Assembly (NCBI RefSeq): GCF_011682175.1 | Contig: NZ_WHJG01000001.1 | Span: 248,001-312,000 of the forward strand | Length of the DNA: 64,000 bases | From: Massilia frigida | GTDB lineage: Bacteria > Pseudomonadota > Gammaproteobacteria > Burkholderiales > Burkholderiaceae_D | Direction: 5' to 3' | Shown: positions 9,015 to 18,615 of the stretch, in pieces | Position numbering within the stretch: the stretch's first letter is position 1 | Layout: each line of letters begins with the position of its first letter | Notes under the pieces: model-generated | What the model was told of the DNA's origin: nothing | Database searches by the model: none | What the model saw: the letters and a program-made list of their open reading frames with translations, nothing else | Made by a program: the position numbers and the translations under genes

Positions 9015-9551
9015 ATGCGCCCCACACCCGTCGAAACCGTCATCCCCGCCTCGAGCGCCATTGCGGCCTCGCTTCCCGGAGCCTATTTCCATGATGCCTG
9101 GGCGATCGCCCCGGACGACCCCGGCGCCACCGCGCTGGAACTGTTTCTCCAGGTGAGCTCCAGCACGCCCGGCTGGGTCAACACCCTGATGAGCTTGCGT
9201 AACCGCGTGGTGGCGAAGCTGGGCCTGAAGAATCTCGGCACCTTGTCCGCGCTCGATCCGGCCAAGCCGGCCTCGGCCTACCAGCCCGGCGACCGGGTCG
9301 GCATCTTCACCCTGTTCGCCAACACCCCCGACGAGGTGCTGCTGGGCGACAAGGACAAGCACCTGGACGTGGTCCTGTCCGTGCACAAGGCGGTCGACGC
9401 CGCCAGCGGGAAAATGCTGGCCACGGTCAGCACCGTAGTCCACGTGCACAACTGGCTGGGCCGCCTCTACATGCTGCCGGTGACGCCCCTGCACCGCATC
9501 ATCGCGCCGGCGGTGCTCCAGAACGCTGCCCGGGCGGTGCCCACGGCGTGA
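9015..9551 (+). CDS. DUF2867 domain protein
   Basis: This 178-residue protein matches the DUF2867 family, with FHDAWAI, the conserved GWVNTLMSLRNRVVAKLGLKN block, and VVLSVHKAV with STVVHVHNWLGRLYMLPVTPLHRIIAP at the end. Members have no established function; they resemble ligand-binding SRPBCC-like folds. There is no signal peptide, so it is probably cytoplasmic. It stands alone, 127 bp after bdhA on the same strand, with only a weak ribosome site. Confidence 0.8.
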   Translation: MRPTPVETVIPASSAIAASLPGAYFHDAWAIAPDDPGATALELFLQVSSSTPGWVNTLMSLRNRVVAKLGLKNLGTLSALDPAKPASAYQPGDRVGIFTLFANTPDEVLLGDKDKHLDVVLSVHKAVDAASGKMLATVSTVVHVHNWLGRLYMLPVTPLHRIIAPAVLQNAARAVPTA

Positions 9552-9585
9552 TGAAGGTTGCACTTTGTAAGCGAAATTGTCTTTC

Positions 9586-9615
9586 CTGACAATATTGTGT
9601 CAACTGGGCTACACT
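9586..9615 (+). promoter_or_regulatory. Predicted sigma-70 promoter of the lipoprotein gene
   Basis: CTGACA (9586-9591) and TACACT (9610-9615) are separated by 18 bp and lie about 30 bp before the lipoprotein gene. A small inverted repeat TTGTC/GACAA overlaps the -35 box. Confidence 0.5.
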
Positions 9616-9646
9616 TGCGCCATTCTGACCATCCCGTGGATTCCCG

Positions 9647-10234
9647 ATGAGCCGTCGACTCTTGACTGCATGCGCCTGCGCCACCCTGCTGCTGGCCGGA
9701 TGCCTGGTCCCTGAACGCTTTAGCGCCAGGACCGCGTTCCAGGCCGATGGCAGTTACGAGTATTCCTACGCCGGCACCGCCGTGCACACTATCGCGGCCA
9801 CCCAGATGGCCAAGGGCGGCAAGCTCGCCCCCAAGGAAGAGGAAAGCCTGGAAAACGAAGCCGCCAAGATGAAGCACGAGCAGGATATCCGCCAGGCCGA
9901 CTACAAGGGCAATGCGCGCTACGACCTCAGTGTCGAAGGCAAGCGCCAGCGCGGCCAGACGCTCGACCTGCTCGGCGTGCTGCGCGTGGCCACCGACAAG
10001 GATGGGGTGGTCACCCTGGCCGCCGGCAAGCTCGACGACAAGGAAAAAGCCAGCATGGCCAAACTCGGCATCAAGCTCGACGGCACGCTATCGGTGACGG
10101 TGCCGATCAGCGCGCAAGTGTTGTCGCACAATGCCACCTCGACCCCCTCGTTCTTTGGCCTGATCGGCACGTATAGGTGGAAGATCGGCAGCATCGAGCA
10201 GCGTCCCGAGATGAAGATCCGCTTCAAGCAGTAA
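9647..10234 (+). CDS. Predicted lipoprotein of unknown function
   Basis: The 195-residue product has a lipoprotein signal with lipobox LLAGC; Cys19 would be lipidated. The mature part contains a charged helical stretch (PKEEESLENEAAKMKHEQDIRQ) and then beta-rich text ending in an aromatic block (FGLIGTYRWKIGSIEQRPEMKIRFKQ). I do not recognise the family. A good promoter lies just upstream, and the gene appears to be a single transcription unit. Confidence 0.7.
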   Translation: MSRRLLTACACATLLLAGCLVPERFSARTAFQADGSYEYSYAGTAVHTIAATQMAKGGKLAPKEEESLENEAAKMKHEQDIRQADYKGNARYDLSVEGKRQRGQTLDLLGVLRVATDKDGVVTLAAGKLDDKEKASMAKLGIKLDGTLSVTVPISAQVLSHNATSTPSFFGLIGTYRWKIGSIEQRPEMKIRFKQ

Positions 10235-10409
10235 ACGGCGCGCGCCGCCTGCCCGGCGGCTCCGGCGCGACGGCCTGGCAGCACGCTTTCGGTCCCAAAC
10301 CGACACTCCATCCCGCCAAAAGCGCAGTTCATCGCAATCGCCGTGTTGACGATCCCCCCTGTGGCTATAGTTCACTCAACCCAACGAACTTAACCCACAG
10401 GAGTCAATC

Positions 10410-10613
10410 ATGAACATCGCAAAAAACATGGAAGCCATCTTCGTCGCCGCCCTGGTCGTCGTCTCCGCCACCAGCTTTGCCACCGCCAGCGCACCGGCCC
10501 CGCGCAGCAGCGCGCCGGCCGCCGTGCAAGCCGGCGCCGATGCCAGCATGACGGTGGTCACCGTCAGCGCCAAGCGCCTCAGCGCCGCTGAAAAAGCCCA
10601 GCTCAAAGGCTGA
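10410..10613 (+). CDS. Small secreted or membrane protein, unknown
   Basis: This is a 67-residue product with a strong ribosome site (AGGAG, 7 bases before the ATG). A hydrophobic N-terminal stretch (IFVAALVVVSATSFATA) looks like a signal peptide, leaving about 40 residues rich in Ala/Ser that end in VVTVSAKRLSAAEKAQLKG. It is 38 bp upstream of the GIN-domain gene on the same strand and probably co-transcribed, so an envelope role is likely. The family is not recognised. Confidence 0.65.
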   Translation: MNIAKNMEAIFVAALVVVSATSFATASAPAPRSSAPAAVQAGADASMTVVTVSAKRLSAAEKAQLKG

Positions 10614-10651
10614 GCAGCGCCACCTCGCCGACACGACCACGGAGATCCATC

Positions 10652-11422
10652 ATGAACAGATTGTTTGCCAGCGCCCTCATGGCCGCCGCCCTCACCACCA
10701 GCAGCGGCGCGGCCAGCGCGGATGAGCAGGTCAGCGAGCGCCGCAGCGTCGATGCACGGGTGCTGAAGATCACGCTGAACGGCGTCATCAATCTGAACGT
10801 GAAGCAAGGCGCAACGCCCTCCCTGACCCTGTACGGCGACAAGCATGACGTGTCGGAAGTGGCCGTGGCCCAGCAAGGCGACACCTTGCGGATCGGTACC
10901 ACCAGGCGCGATCTGCATATCGGCCACCAGCGCACGCATGAACTGCGCGCCGAACTGACCCTGCCGAACCTGAACGAATTCGTATCGGAGGGCATCGGCT
11001 CGACCGAACTGCGCGGCTTCAAGGGCGAGCGCATCCTGATCAGGCTCGATGGCGCCGGCGCCATCAAGCTGCTCAGCCAGTACAAACAGATCAACGCACG
11101 CCTGGGCAGAGCCGGCAACATGACGCTCGACGCCGGCGACACCGAGCGGGTCGACCTGTCGCTGCGCGGCGCCGGCCGCATCGAGGCCAGCGGGCAGACC
11201 AGGGTGCTGCGCGCCGATCTCGGCGGCGTAGGCAGCCTGGAGGCGGGCAAGCTGCGTGCCGATGCCGTCGAACTCGACATGTCGGGCCTGGGCAGTGCCG
11301 ACGTGTTTGCGAAGAATTCGGCCAAGCTCACGCTCAACGGCCTGGGCTCGGCCACGGTGCGCGGCAAGCCGCCGGTGCGCAGCGCCAGCGCCCACGGCCT
11401 GGGCAGCGTCACCTGGGAATAA
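10652..11422 (+). CDS. GIN domain (DUF2807) periplasmic protein
   Basis: This 256-residue protein has a signal peptide (residues 1-23) and the repetitive beta-helix pattern of head-GIN/DUF2807 proteins. Short strands recur with Gly/Ala turns, for example LDGAGAIKL, LRGAGRIEAS, LGGVGSLEAG, MSGLGSADV, LNGLGSATV and AHGLGSVTW. Family members are thought to be adhesion or envelope-associated auto-transporting folds; no enzymatic role is known. The ribosome site GGAG is well placed, and a clear terminator follows. Confidence 0.88.
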   Translation: MNRLFASALMAAALTTSSGAASADEQVSERRSVDARVLKITLNGVINLNVKQGATPSLTLYGDKHDVSEVAVAQQGDTLRIGTTRRDLHIGHQRTHELRAELTLPNLNEFVSEGIGSTELRGFKGERILIRLDGAGAIKLLSQYKQINARLGRAGNMTLDAGDTERVDLSLRGAGRIEASGQTRVLRADLGGVGSLEAGKLRADAVELDMSGLGSADVFAKNSAKLTLNGLGSATVRGKPPVRSASAHGLGSVTWE

Positions 11423-11448
11423 GGCACGCACCGCACGCGCCGCCATGC

Positions 11449-11478
11449 AGCCGCCCATTGACCGGGGCGGCTTTTTTT
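11449..11478 (+). terminator. Rho-independent terminator after the GIN-domain gene
   Basis: AGCCGCCC (11449-11456) pairs with GGGCGGCT (11464-11471) and is followed by seven T residues. It lies 26 bp past the stop and also separates the plus-strand genes from the converging BON-domain gene. Confidence 0.85.
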
Positions 11479-11487
11479 ATGCCCGTC

Positions 11488-11799
11488 TCAGCGCAGAAGG
11501 ATATCGTTCTTCACGCTCTTGACGCCGTCGATCTTGCGCGTCAGCGCCACCGCCTTGGGGATGTGGTCGGGCGCGCTGACAAAGCCGCTCAGCTGCACCG
11601 TGCCCTTGAAGGTCTCGACATTGATCTCGGTCGCCTTGAGCTCGGGATCGGCCACCAGGGCCGCCTTGACCTTGCCGGTGATGATGCTGTCGTCGATGAA
11701 TTCGCCCGTGCCTTCGCGCTGCGCGGTGGGGGCGCAGGCGACCAGGGCCAGCAGGGCGACCCCGGCCAGGGTCCGTGTAAAGCGTTGTGCAATGCTCAT
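11488..11799 (-). CDS. BON domain lipoprotein (OsmY-like)
   Basis: The ATG at 11799, with GGAG 8 bases upstream, gives a 103-residue protein. The lipobox LVAC places the lipidated Cys at residue 22. The mature part is a single BON domain: DSIITGKVKAALVADPELKATEINVETFKGTVQLSGFV, then AVALTRKIDGVKSVKNDILLR. BON domains bind membranes or phospholipids, and OsmY/DolP relatives act in envelope stress. The usual second BON domain is missing, as is normal for the short subgroup. Confidence 0.9.
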   Translation of the reverse strand: MSIAQRFTRTLAGVALLALVACAPTAQREGTGEFIDDSIITGKVKAALVADPELKATEINVETFKGTVQLSGFVSAPDHIPKAVALTRKIDGVKSVKNDILLR

Positions 11800-11893
11800 G
11801 GGATGCTCCGGTAGTGGATGGATCATCCTATTGTCGCGTGAGCCCCCGCACCGGGTTTGATATGGCACAAACGGACCAGCCCCCGAAGATGCA

Positions 11894-13003
11894 TCAGCCT
11901 GGCGCCGGCCCTTGCCTGCGGCGCGCCGCGATGATAGCCGGCGCGGCCGCGGCCGGCACCAGGTCGCGCCCGATTACCAGGCGCAGGTCGGCACGGCCGA
12001 TGTCGCCTGCGGCCAGCACGCGCGCGGCGCCGAAGCGTTCAGCCAGGCGCTCGGCGGCCTCGCGAAATTCCGGCTGATATTCGATGCGGGTCTGGCGCAC
12101 GCCGAAGCCTTTCTGGTTGCTCAGCCGCACCACGCGCAAGGCGCCCTCGTCCATCGTGCCGGCCAGCGCGCGCGCCATGCCGCTCACGCCGTTGCCGTTG
12201 CGGATTTCCAGCAAGGCCTGGCCCGCACGCGCCTGTGGCACCGCCGCCGCCACCACCGCCGCCGCCGGGGCCGACGCGGCCGGCGGCGGCGCCGGCCGCG
12301 CGCTCACGCGCCGCACCACGAATACGCCGGCGGCGTCCTGGCGCACGTCGGTACGGTCCCACTGCAGCTCCTGGGCCAGCGCCGGCCCGCCCGCCTTGAC
12401 CGCCGTGTCGATGGCGGCCACGCCGGCGCGCTCGGCGAGCGCGTAATCGCTCTTGAAGTCGTGCGTGCGCAGCGCGCTGGCCTGCCGCGCCATCTGCGCG
12501 GCGCGTTCATGCTGCCCGACTTTGGCGAGCGCATCGCCCAGATGCTGCCAGGCGCGGTCGTTGAGCGGATCGAGCAGGCAAGCCTTTTCCAGCGCGGCCA
12601 GGGCCGGCCCGAACTCGCCGTTGAGGAAGTGGGCGTAGCCGAGATTGCTGAACAGGAAGGCGCTGGCTTGCCCGCCGCCGTCCGCCACCTCGCGCGTCAT
12701 GGCTTGCCACAGCGTGATGGCGCGCGCGAAGTCGCCCTGCTCGGCGTACAGGGTGGCCAGGCCGTTGCGCGCTTTCAGGTGCCCGGGTTCGCGCGCCAGC
12801 GCCGCCTCGTAGGATGCGCGCGCCGCCTGGTAGCGGTACGCCAGGTGCGCGCTGCGCCCCAGCAGATAGGCATCCTCGGCGCGCTGCGGGGTGGCATCGG
12901 CCACGGCCGGCGCGCCGGCGGCGGCGTGTCCGCCCGGATTGGTGCAGGCCAGCAGCAGCGCGCCGGCGCACAGCAGGGAACAGCAAGTGAAGGTGGTACG
13001 CAT
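11894..13003 (-). CDS. tadD: TadD-like TPR lipoprotein with LytR C-terminal-like domain
   Basis: This 369-residue protein starts with a lipoprotein signal (LLLAC, Cys20). Residues 40-190 hold tetratricopeptide repeats (AYLLGRSAHLAYRYQAARASYEAALAREPGH and GNLGYAHFLNGEFGPALAALEKA-like units). After an Ala/Pro linker, residues 260-345 have the LytR_C pattern LLEIRNGNGVSGMARAL and RLAERFGAARVLAAGDIGRADLRLVIG. TadD is the lipoprotein of the Tad pilus machine, needed for secretin function. As the last gene of the minus-strand pilus operon, 34 bp after tadC, it most likely fills that role; the fused LytR_C domain is a frequent beta-/gammaproteobacterial variant. Confidence 0.82.
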   Translation of the reverse strand: MRTTFTCCSLLCAGALLLACTNPGGHAAAGAPAVADATPQRAEDAYLLGRSAHLAYRYQAARASYEAALAREPGHLKARNGLATLYAEQGDFARAITLWQAMTREVADGGGQASAFLFSNLGYAHFLNGEFGPALAALEKACLLDPLNDRAWQHLGDALAKVGQHERAAQMARQASALRTHDFKSDYALAERAGVAAIDTAVKAGGPALAQELQWDRTDVRQDAAGVFVVRRVSARPAPPPAASAPAAAVVAAAVPQARAGQALLEIRNGNGVSGMARALAGTMDEGALRVVRLSNQKGFGVRQTRIEYQPEFREAAERLAERFGAARVLAAGDIGRADLRLVIGRDLVPAAAAPAIIAARRRQGPAPG

Positions 13004-13037
13004 GGCAGGCTCCGCGATGAAAATGAACAGGAAGAAT

Positions 13038-13973
13038 TTACTGGCCGTTGACCGACTTGAGCGTGCGCATGATCTGCATGGCGGCGGGGCCGAGCAAGAC
13101 CATCAGCAGGGTCGGGAAGATGAAGAAAATCAGGGGGAACATCAGCTTCACGCCGATCTTGGCGGCTTGTTCCTCCGCCATCTGGCGCCGCTTGGTGCGC
13201 AGGGTGTCGGCATGCACGCGCAGCGAGGTGCCCATGCTGGTGCCGAAGCGCTCGGACTGGATCATCATCGCCACCAGGGTGTCGACGTCTTCCACGCCGC
13301 TGCGCAGGGCAAAATTGCGCAGTGCCTTTTCCTTGCTGAAGCCAGCCCGCATTTCCATCAGCACCAGCTGCATTTCCTGGGCCAGCACCATGCTCTTGAT
13401 GTGGATCTCGGCGGCCACCTTGATCAGCGCGCGCTCCAGGCTCAGGCCCGCTTCCACGCACACCGTGAGCAGGTCGAGCGCGTCGGGAATCGACTCGAAA
13501 ATCTCGCGCTGGCGCCGGCGCGCCGTGAATTCGAGCACGGCATTGGGCAGGTAGTAGCCGAATGCCGCCGTGCCCAGCATCATCGTCATGATGCGCTGCC
13601 CGCTCATGACGTCGCTCGAGAGCGCGATCCACAGCCCCACCAGGGCTGGCAGCAACAGCGCCAGCAAGGTCTTGGCCCCGAAATACAGGGTGGCCACGGC
13701 CGGGCCGCGCCAGCCGGCATTCATGAAGCGGGTGCGCAGGGGCGATTTTTCCCAGCCCTGCTCGGGCAGCGACAGGCTGCTGAAGGGCTGGGCCACCTTG
13801 GCCACCTTTTCCACCCAGCCATCGCTGCGGCGGGTGCTGGTGTCGGCGGTGGCGCCCACGCGCGCCAGGCGCTCGCGCATGTAGCCGGGCCAGAAGGTCA
13901 CCATGGCCAGGCCCGCCAGGCCGACCACGACCGCGAACACGATCAGCAAAAACAGTAATTGCGAGCCGCTCAT
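13038..13973 (-). CDS. tadC: Tad pilus inner-membrane platform protein TadC
   Basis: This 311-residue type II secretion F-domain protein has an N-terminal membrane segment (LLFLLIVFAVVVGLAGLAMV), a pair near residues 105-150, the conserved cytoplasmic block PDALDLLTVCVEAGLSLERAL, and a last hydrophobic segment MFPLIFFIFPTLLMVLLGP. It pairs with TadB to form the platform around the CpaF ATPase that inserts pilin. It lies 9 bp after tadB. Confidence 0.93.
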   Translation of the reverse strand: MSGSQLLFLLIVFAVVVGLAGLAMVTFWPGYMRERLARVGATADTSTRRSDGWVEKVAKVAQPFSSLSLPEQGWEKSPLRTRFMNAGWRGPAVATLYFGAKTLLALLLPALVGLWIALSSDVMSGQRIMTMMLGTAAFGYYLPNAVLEFTARRRQREIFESIPDALDLLTVCVEAGLSLERALIKVAAEIHIKSMVLAQEMQLVLMEMRAGFSKEKALRNFALRSGVEDVDTLVAMMIQSERFGTSMGTSLRVHADTLRTKRRQMAEEQAAKIGVKLMFPLIFFIFPTLLMVLLGPAAMQIMRTLKSVNGQ

Positions 13974-13982
13974 GGCTTCCTC

Positions 13983-14960
13983 CTAGACGCGAATATTGAT
14001 CAGATGGCGCAGCCACAGCACCCCGATGCTGATCATGCCTGCGGCATAGCACAGCAGGCGCACGCCGCTGGGGTCGGTCCACAGCATGCTGATGTATTCG
14101 GGGTTGGCAAAATACATCATTCCGGCGACCGCGAACGGCAGGATGCCGAGAATCCAGGCCGAGATGCGCCCTTCGGCCGACAGTACCCGCACCTGGCCGA
14201 GCAGCTTGAGGCGTTCGCGGATGATGTGGCCGATATTGCCCAGGATTTCCGCCAGGTTGCCACCCGACTCGCGCTGGATCAGTACCGCGATCACCATGTA
14301 GCGCAGGTCGGTCAGGGGAATCCGCTCGGCCAGGCTGTGCAGCGCTTCGCCCATCGGCACGCCGTAGTTGATTTCCTGGTGCACGATGCGAAATTCGCCG
14401 CTGAGCGGCTCGGGCAGTTCGCTGCCGACCATTTGCAGCACGTTGGTAAACGAGTGGCCGGCGCGCATGGCGCGCGCCAGGAAGTCGGCCGCCTCGGGCA
14501 ACTGCTGTTCGATCTTGCCCATGCGCTTGGCGCGCGTGCGCCGCAGCGCGAAATACGGCAGGCCCAGGCCTGCCAGCAGCAGCGGCCAGGTCAGCAGCGG
14601 CGGCGTGTCCCAGGCGTGCGCCGCCAGCGCCGCCGCGCATAGCAACACCAGCGAGGCCACCAGGAACTGCGACACGATCCAGTTCACGCCGGCCTGCAGC
14701 AGCAGGCGGTCGATGGCGTGCGCCAGGCGCAGGCGGTGCAGCATGCCGTCCAGGCCATCGTTGCCGCTGTAGCGGCGCCGCTTGAGGATGGAGATCGCCC
14801 CATCCTCGCTATCGGTGCCGCCCGACATCACGCGCAGGCGGCGCGCGATGCGCTTGGCGCCGCCGCCGCGCGTTTCCGACCAGAACAGGTAGCCGCCTTC
14901 GATCATCAGGATGACCGCGGCAAACAGCAGGACGGCAAAGCCGTAGAAGACATAGTCCAT
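13983..14960 (-). CDS. tadB: Tad pilus inner-membrane platform protein TadB
   Basis: The ATG at 14960 gives a 325-residue protein. An in-frame reading further upstream overlaps cpaF and is not used. It has an N-terminal membrane segment, a pair near residues 90-140, the F-domain (EQQLPEAADFLARAMRAGHSFTNVLQMVGSE) and hydrophobic segments at the end (GILPFAVAGMMYF, LLCYAAGMISIGVLWL). It is the partner of TadC in the Tad platform. It starts 8 bp after the cpaF stop. Confidence 0.93.
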   Translation of the reverse strand: MDYVFYGFAVLLFAAVILMIEGGYLFWSETRGGGAKRIARRLRVMSGGTDSEDGAISILKRRRYSGNDGLDGMLHRLRLAHAIDRLLLQAGVNWIVSQFLVASLVLLCAAALAAHAWDTPPLLTWPLLLAGLGLPYFALRRTRAKRMGKIEQQLPEAADFLARAMRAGHSFTNVLQMVGSELPEPLSGEFRIVHQEINYGVPMGEALHSLAERIPLTDLRYMVIAVLIQRESGGNLAEILGNIGHIIRERLKLLGQVRVLSAEGRISAWILGILPFAVAGMMYFANPEYISMLWTDPSGVRLLCYAAGMISIGVLWLRHLINIRV

Positions 14961-14968
14961 GGCCGTTC

Positions 14969-16315
14969 CTATTCGAAGATGCGGCTGGGGTCGAAGGCTG
15001 AATCGGGCACGGGCGCGCCGAACAGGCGCAGGCGGTCGGCAAAGCGCGGCCGCACCCCGGTGGCGCGGAAGTGCCCGACCACCTTGCCTTCGGCATCGAC
15101 CCCGGTCTGCTCGAAGCAAAAGATTTCCTGCATGGCGATCATCTCGCCTTCCATGCCGGTGATTTCCTGCAGGCTGACCAGCTTGCGCGCGCCATCGGTC
15201 AGGCGCGTCACTTGCAGCACCACCGTGATGGCCGAGCAGATTTGCTGGCGCACCGCGCGCGGGGTGAGCGTGACGCCGGCCATGCCGACCATGTTTTCCA
15301 GCCGCGCCAGGGCGTCGCGCGGGGTGTTCGAGTGGATCGTCGCGAGCGAGCCTTCGTGGCCGGTGTTCATCGCTTGCAGCATGTCCATCGCTTCGGCGCC
15401 GCGCACCTCGCCCAGGATGATGCGGTCGGGCCGCATGCGCAGCGCGTTGCGCACCAGCGCGCGCTGGGTCACCTCGCCCTTGCCTTCGATATTCGGCGGG
15501 CGCGTTTCCAGGCGCACCACGTGCGGCTGGCGCATCTGCAGTTCGGCCGCGTCTTCGATGGTGATGATGCGCTCGTTGGCCGGGATGAAGCCCGACAGCA
15601 GGTTGAGCAGGGTGGTCTTGCCGCTGCCGGTGCCGCCCGAAATCAGGATGTTGATCTTCGAGTGCCCGAGCGACTGCAATACCTGCACCATGGGCGGGGT
15701 CATGCTCTTGAAACGCAGCAGGTTCTCGACCGTCAGCGGAGTGGCCGAAAAACGCCGGATCGACAGGATCGCGCCATCCACCGCCAGCGGCGGGATGATG
15801 GCGTTCACGCGCGAGCCGTCCGGCAGGCGCGCGTCGACCATCGGGCTCGATTCGTCGACCCGGCGTCCGACCCGCGAGACGATCTTTTCGATGATCTTCA
15901 TCAGGTGCGCACTGTCGTGGAAGGTGATGTCGGTCAGTTCCAGCCGTCCGCGCCGCTCGACGTACACCTGGTTGTAGGTGTTGACCAGGATGTCCGACAC
16001 GGTCGGATCTGCCAGCAGCGATTCGAGCGGGCCGAAGCCGAGCATTTCGTGCTGGATGTCGAGCACCAGGTCGTGCCGTTCGTGCTGGTTGAGCACGATG
16101 TGCTCTTCTTCGATGATGTGCTGCACCAGCAAACCCAGTTCATGCTTGAACTGCTCCGGCGTGAGGCGCTTGAGGCGCTCCAGGTCGATGCGGTCGAGCA
16201 CCATCTGGTGCATGTTCTTCTTCAGGTCGTGATAAGCATGGTTGGCCGGTTCCGCTTCGGACGGCTGGGTGGGGCGGCTATCGTCGGTCGCGGTCAGGCG
16301 TTCGCGCAAGGTCAT
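14969..16315 (-). CDS. cpaF: Tad pilus assembly ATPase CpaF/TadA
   Basis: This 448-residue type II/IV secretion ATPase powers pilin extrusion. The Walker A motif [12 protein letters not shown] is near residue 228, the Asp box [11 protein letters not shown] follows, the Walker B region is [39 protein letters not shown], and the His box is inside it. The N-terminal domain ([29 protein letters not shown]) is typical for CpaF. It lies 16 bp after cpaE in the pilus operon. All catalytic motifs are intact. Confidence 0.97.
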   Translation of the reverse strand: MTLRERLTATDDSRPTQPSEAEPANHAYHDLKKNMHQMVLDRIDLERLKRLTPEQFKHELGLLVQHIIEEEHIVLNQHERHDLVLDIQHEMLGFGPLESLLADPTVSDILVNTYNQVYVERRGRLELTDITFHDSAHLMKIIEKIVSRVGRRVDESSPMVDARLPDGSRVNAIIPPLAVDGAILSIRRFSATPLTVENLLRFKSMTPPMVQVLQSLGHSKINILISGGTGSGKTTLLNLLSGFIPANERIITIEDAAELQMRQPHVVRLETRPPNIEGKGEVTQRALVRNALRMRPDRIILGEVRGAEAMDMLQAMNTGHEGSLATIHSNTPRDALARLENMVGMAGVTLTPRAVRQQICSAITVVLQVTRLTDGARKLVSLQEITGMEGEMIAMQEIFCFEQTGVDAEGKVVGHFRATGVRPRFADRLRLFGAPVPDSAFDPSRIFE

Positions 16316-16331
16316 GGGATTCTCCTGGGGT

Positions 16332-17507
16332 TTATTGTTCGGCCTCGGCGCGCCCGAACAGGCGGGTCAGCAAGCCCTTGGTTTCCGGCACGCGCCGCGC
16401 GGTGACCAGCTCGACCAGTTCGGCCAGGCTGCGCGCTACCGGGCTGGCGCGCGACAATTGCAGCACCGGCACGCCCTGGTTGACCGAATCGGTCACCGCC
16501 ACGTAATCGTTGGGCACGGTGTGCATGACATCGGCGCCGAGCGAGGCTTGCACGTCTTGCAGGCGCAGGCGCCCGCCCTTTTCGTAGCGGTTCACGATCA
16601 GGCGCGTGTTTTCGATGGCGTAGCCGAGCGAGCGGAAGATGTCGAGCAGGCGGCGGCCGTCGCGCAGGTCAGGCAGGGCCAGTTGCAGCACCGGATAGAT
16701 GGCGTCGGCGTTGTCGAGCGCGCGCAGGGAAATGGCGTCGATCTGGCGGCCCACGTCGAGCACCACGTAGTCGTAGTGCTGGCGCGCCACGCGCAGGATG
16801 ATGTCCATCTGTTCCGGTTTCAGGTCGACCGCGTGGGAGGGGTCGTCGGCCGCCGCCAGGATGCCGAAGCCGGGCGTGACGTGCACCAGGCAGGAATCGA
16901 GGAAGGCGCCGTCGATGCGCGCGATCTGGCTGCACACATCGGACAGGGTCATGGCCGGCTTCTGGTCCGACACATACAGGGTGGCATCGCCGAACTGGCC
17001 GTGCAGGTCGATCAGGATGACTTTCTTGTCGGCCAGGCTGGCCAGGGCATAGGCGAAATTGGTCGACAGGAAGGTGGCGCCGCTGCCACCCTTGCAGGAA
17101 ATGAAGGCCAGCACCTTGCCGTCGCACAGCTTGCCGGCATTGGCGGCGTCGGCGATGCGGTTGATGGCGTCGTGGAAGGCGCTGTGCACCAGCGGCAGTT
17201 GCAGCACTTCGCGCACGCCGGCGCGCATGGCGCGGATCAAGAGGTTTTGCTGCTGCTCGCGGGTGAGCAGCATGAAGGTGGCGGCCGGGTACAGCTTGGC
17301 CAGGCGCACCAGCTGTTCGGCCTCGCCTTCATCGAGGCCGCTGGCGTCGACGATCACCAGCGCCGGGCTGTCGGGCAGCACGCGTTCGAGCGCGTCGCGC
17401 AGGCGGCTGCGCACGGCCACCAGGGTCACTGGCGGCATCCGCGCGGCGCCCTGGGCGGCGATCTCGGCTTGCAGCTGGCTGTCGTGAGTGATAAGTAGAG
17501 CTTTCAT
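16332..17507 (-). CDS. cpaE: Tad locus ParA/MinD-like protein CpaE/TadZ
   Basis: The ATG at 17507 gives 391 residues; longer in-frame text upstream overlaps tadE and is rejected. Residues 1-120 are a response-receiver-like domain ([35 protein letters not shown]). Residues 135-380 are a MinD/ParA ATPase domain with [16 protein letters not shown], a deviant Walker A loop whose final Thr is present, and [10 protein letters not shown]. CpaE/TadZ marks the cell pole and recruits the Tad machine there. Confidence 0.93.
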   Translation of the reverse strand: MKALLITHDSQLQAEIAAQGAARMPPVTLVAVRSRLRDALERVLPDSPALVIVDASGLDEGEAEQLVRLAKLYPAATFMLLTREQQQNLLIRAMRAGVREVLQLPLVHSAFHDAINRIADAANAGKLCDGKVLAFISCKGGSGATFLSTNFAYALASLADKKVILIDLHGQFGDATLYVSDQKPAMTLSDVCSQIARIDGAFLDSCLVHVTPGFGILAAADDPSHAVDLKPEQMDIILRVARQHYDYVVLDVGRQIDAISLRALDNADAIYPVLQLALPDLRDGRRLLDIFRSLGYAIENTRLIVNRYEKGGRLRLQDVQASLGADVMHTVPNDYVAVTDSVNQGVPVLQLSRASPVARSLAELVELVTARRVPETKGLLTRLFGRAEAEQ

Positions 17508-17538
17508 GGCACATCCTCGTGGGTAAGGCCGCGCGGCT

Positions 17539-18123
17539 TCAGGGGCCGGGGCAGACTTCGGTGCTACCTGCTTGGTGACCCAGCGACGCGGCCGGGAGGA
17601 TTGTCGCGAAGGTCGGATAGGTGAACGCCCAGCCCAGCAATTTGCCGGCAAACATGGGTTTGTACACCGCTGGATCGCAAGTGGCGCCGCCGCCGGAGGC
17701 GCACAGCTGGGCGCGCACGAAGCGCACGCAGCTCGCGCCATTCGGATTGGCATTGCAGTTGACGACGTTTTGCGAGGGGCAGGCCGGCAAGGAGGCGACC
17801 GCCCCGAAATCGCTGCGCAGGTGGCTGATCGCGATGCGCGCATCCTTCTTTTCGTCCGTACCGAGCGCGATGATGCCGGCGCGCGCCGGCAGCGCGGCCG
17901 CCTGCGCCACCGCCTCCAGCGCGGTGCTGTCGATCGGGTTGACCATGGCCGCCCCGCGCGCCGCCGTGTAGGTCGCGTTCGACAGCATGTTCCACAGGTA
18001 CATCACACGCGCCATTTCGAGCAGTCCCAGCGTAAACAGCAGGAAAATCGGCAAGGTCAGGGCGAATTCGATCAGGGTCGCGCCGCGCATGCGCTGGCGG
18101 GTCGGGCGGAATGCTTGGAACAT
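17539..18123 (-). CDS. tadE: TadE-like pseudopilin (first)
   Basis: This 194-residue protein begins with the TadE pattern: short basic leader (TRQRMRGATLIEFALTLPIFLLFTLGLLEMARVMYLWNMLSNA, residues 8-50), where Gly-Ala-Thr-Leu-Ile-Glu-Phe matches the prepilin cleavage region and the +5 Glu. The C-terminal part has four Cys residues likely to form disulphides. TadE proteins are minor pilins processed by the TadV peptidase. GGGAG precedes the start. Confidence 0.88.
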   Translation of the reverse strand: MFQAFRPTRQRMRGATLIEFALTLPIFLLFTLGLLEMARVMYLWNMLSNATYTAARGAAMVNPIDSTALEAVAQAAALPARAGIIALGTDEKKDARIAISHLRSDFGAVASLPACPSQNVVNCNANPNGASCVRFVRAQLCASGGGATCDPAVYKPMFAGKLLGWAFTYPTFATILPAASLGHQAGSTEVCPGP

Positions 18124-18139
18124 GGAAGACTCCCGGCGC

Positions 18140-18601
18140 TCAGTGGTTGTAAGGAACCGTGACCGACGTCTGGATCGTCATATTGCTCGACATTCCCAGT
18201 TCGGTCATGATGTTGTAGCCGTTCGGTATCGCCACCCCGACCGTGACCGTGACGGTGTCCTGGCGATCGCCCCCGCACAGCAGGTTGCCGTTGCAGTCGA
18301 AGTCGTATTCGAGCAGCGGGATGGCGGGCGCCACGTTGGCGTCGAGCAGCGATTGTTCGATCAACTGCAAGGCCCTGAGCTTCATCGGGCTGTTGAACGC
18401 GGCACTGCCGGCCCACTCGCCTGGCGGCACCGCCGCCAGGCTGGCGGCGGCGGCGGTGGCGGTTTGCTTGAGCACCGCGTATACGTAAAACAGGCGGCCG
18501 ATGCTGAAGATAACCGGCAGCAGGAAAGCCATGAAAGCGAGGATCAGGGCCAGTTCGATACGCGCAATGCCGCGCGCGCGGCGCCGGAAAATGGAAGGCA
18601 T
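18140..18601 (-). CDS. TadE-like pseudopilin (second)
   Basis: The ATG at 18601 gives 153 residues; the longer in-frame reading runs through tadG and is spurious. The leader and hydrophobic helix are RARGIARIELALILAFMAFLLPVIFSIGRLFYVYAVLKQ (quoted in parts: GIARIELALIL, then FLLPVIFSIGRLFYVY), including the Glu expected after cleavage. The mature part has a Cys pair in DCNGNLLCGG. It sits 16 bp upstream of the first tadE-like gene; two minor pilins per locus are usual. Confidence 0.85.
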   Translation of the reverse strand: MPSIFRRRARGIARIELALILAFMAFLLPVIFSIGRLFYVYAVLKQTATAAAASLAAVPPGEWAGSAAFNSPMKLRALQLIEQSLLDANVAPAIPLLEYDFDCNGNLLCGGDRQDTVTVTVGVAIPNGYNIMTELGMSSNMTIQTSVTVPYNH

Positions 18602-18615
18602 GGCGGGGTGCCCTT

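Noticed and set aside
12775-14640. 621-codon frame on the minus strand through tadB/tadC
   Set aside because: It is an out-of-phase shadow of the pilus genes, Arg/Gly/His-rich, with no family match.
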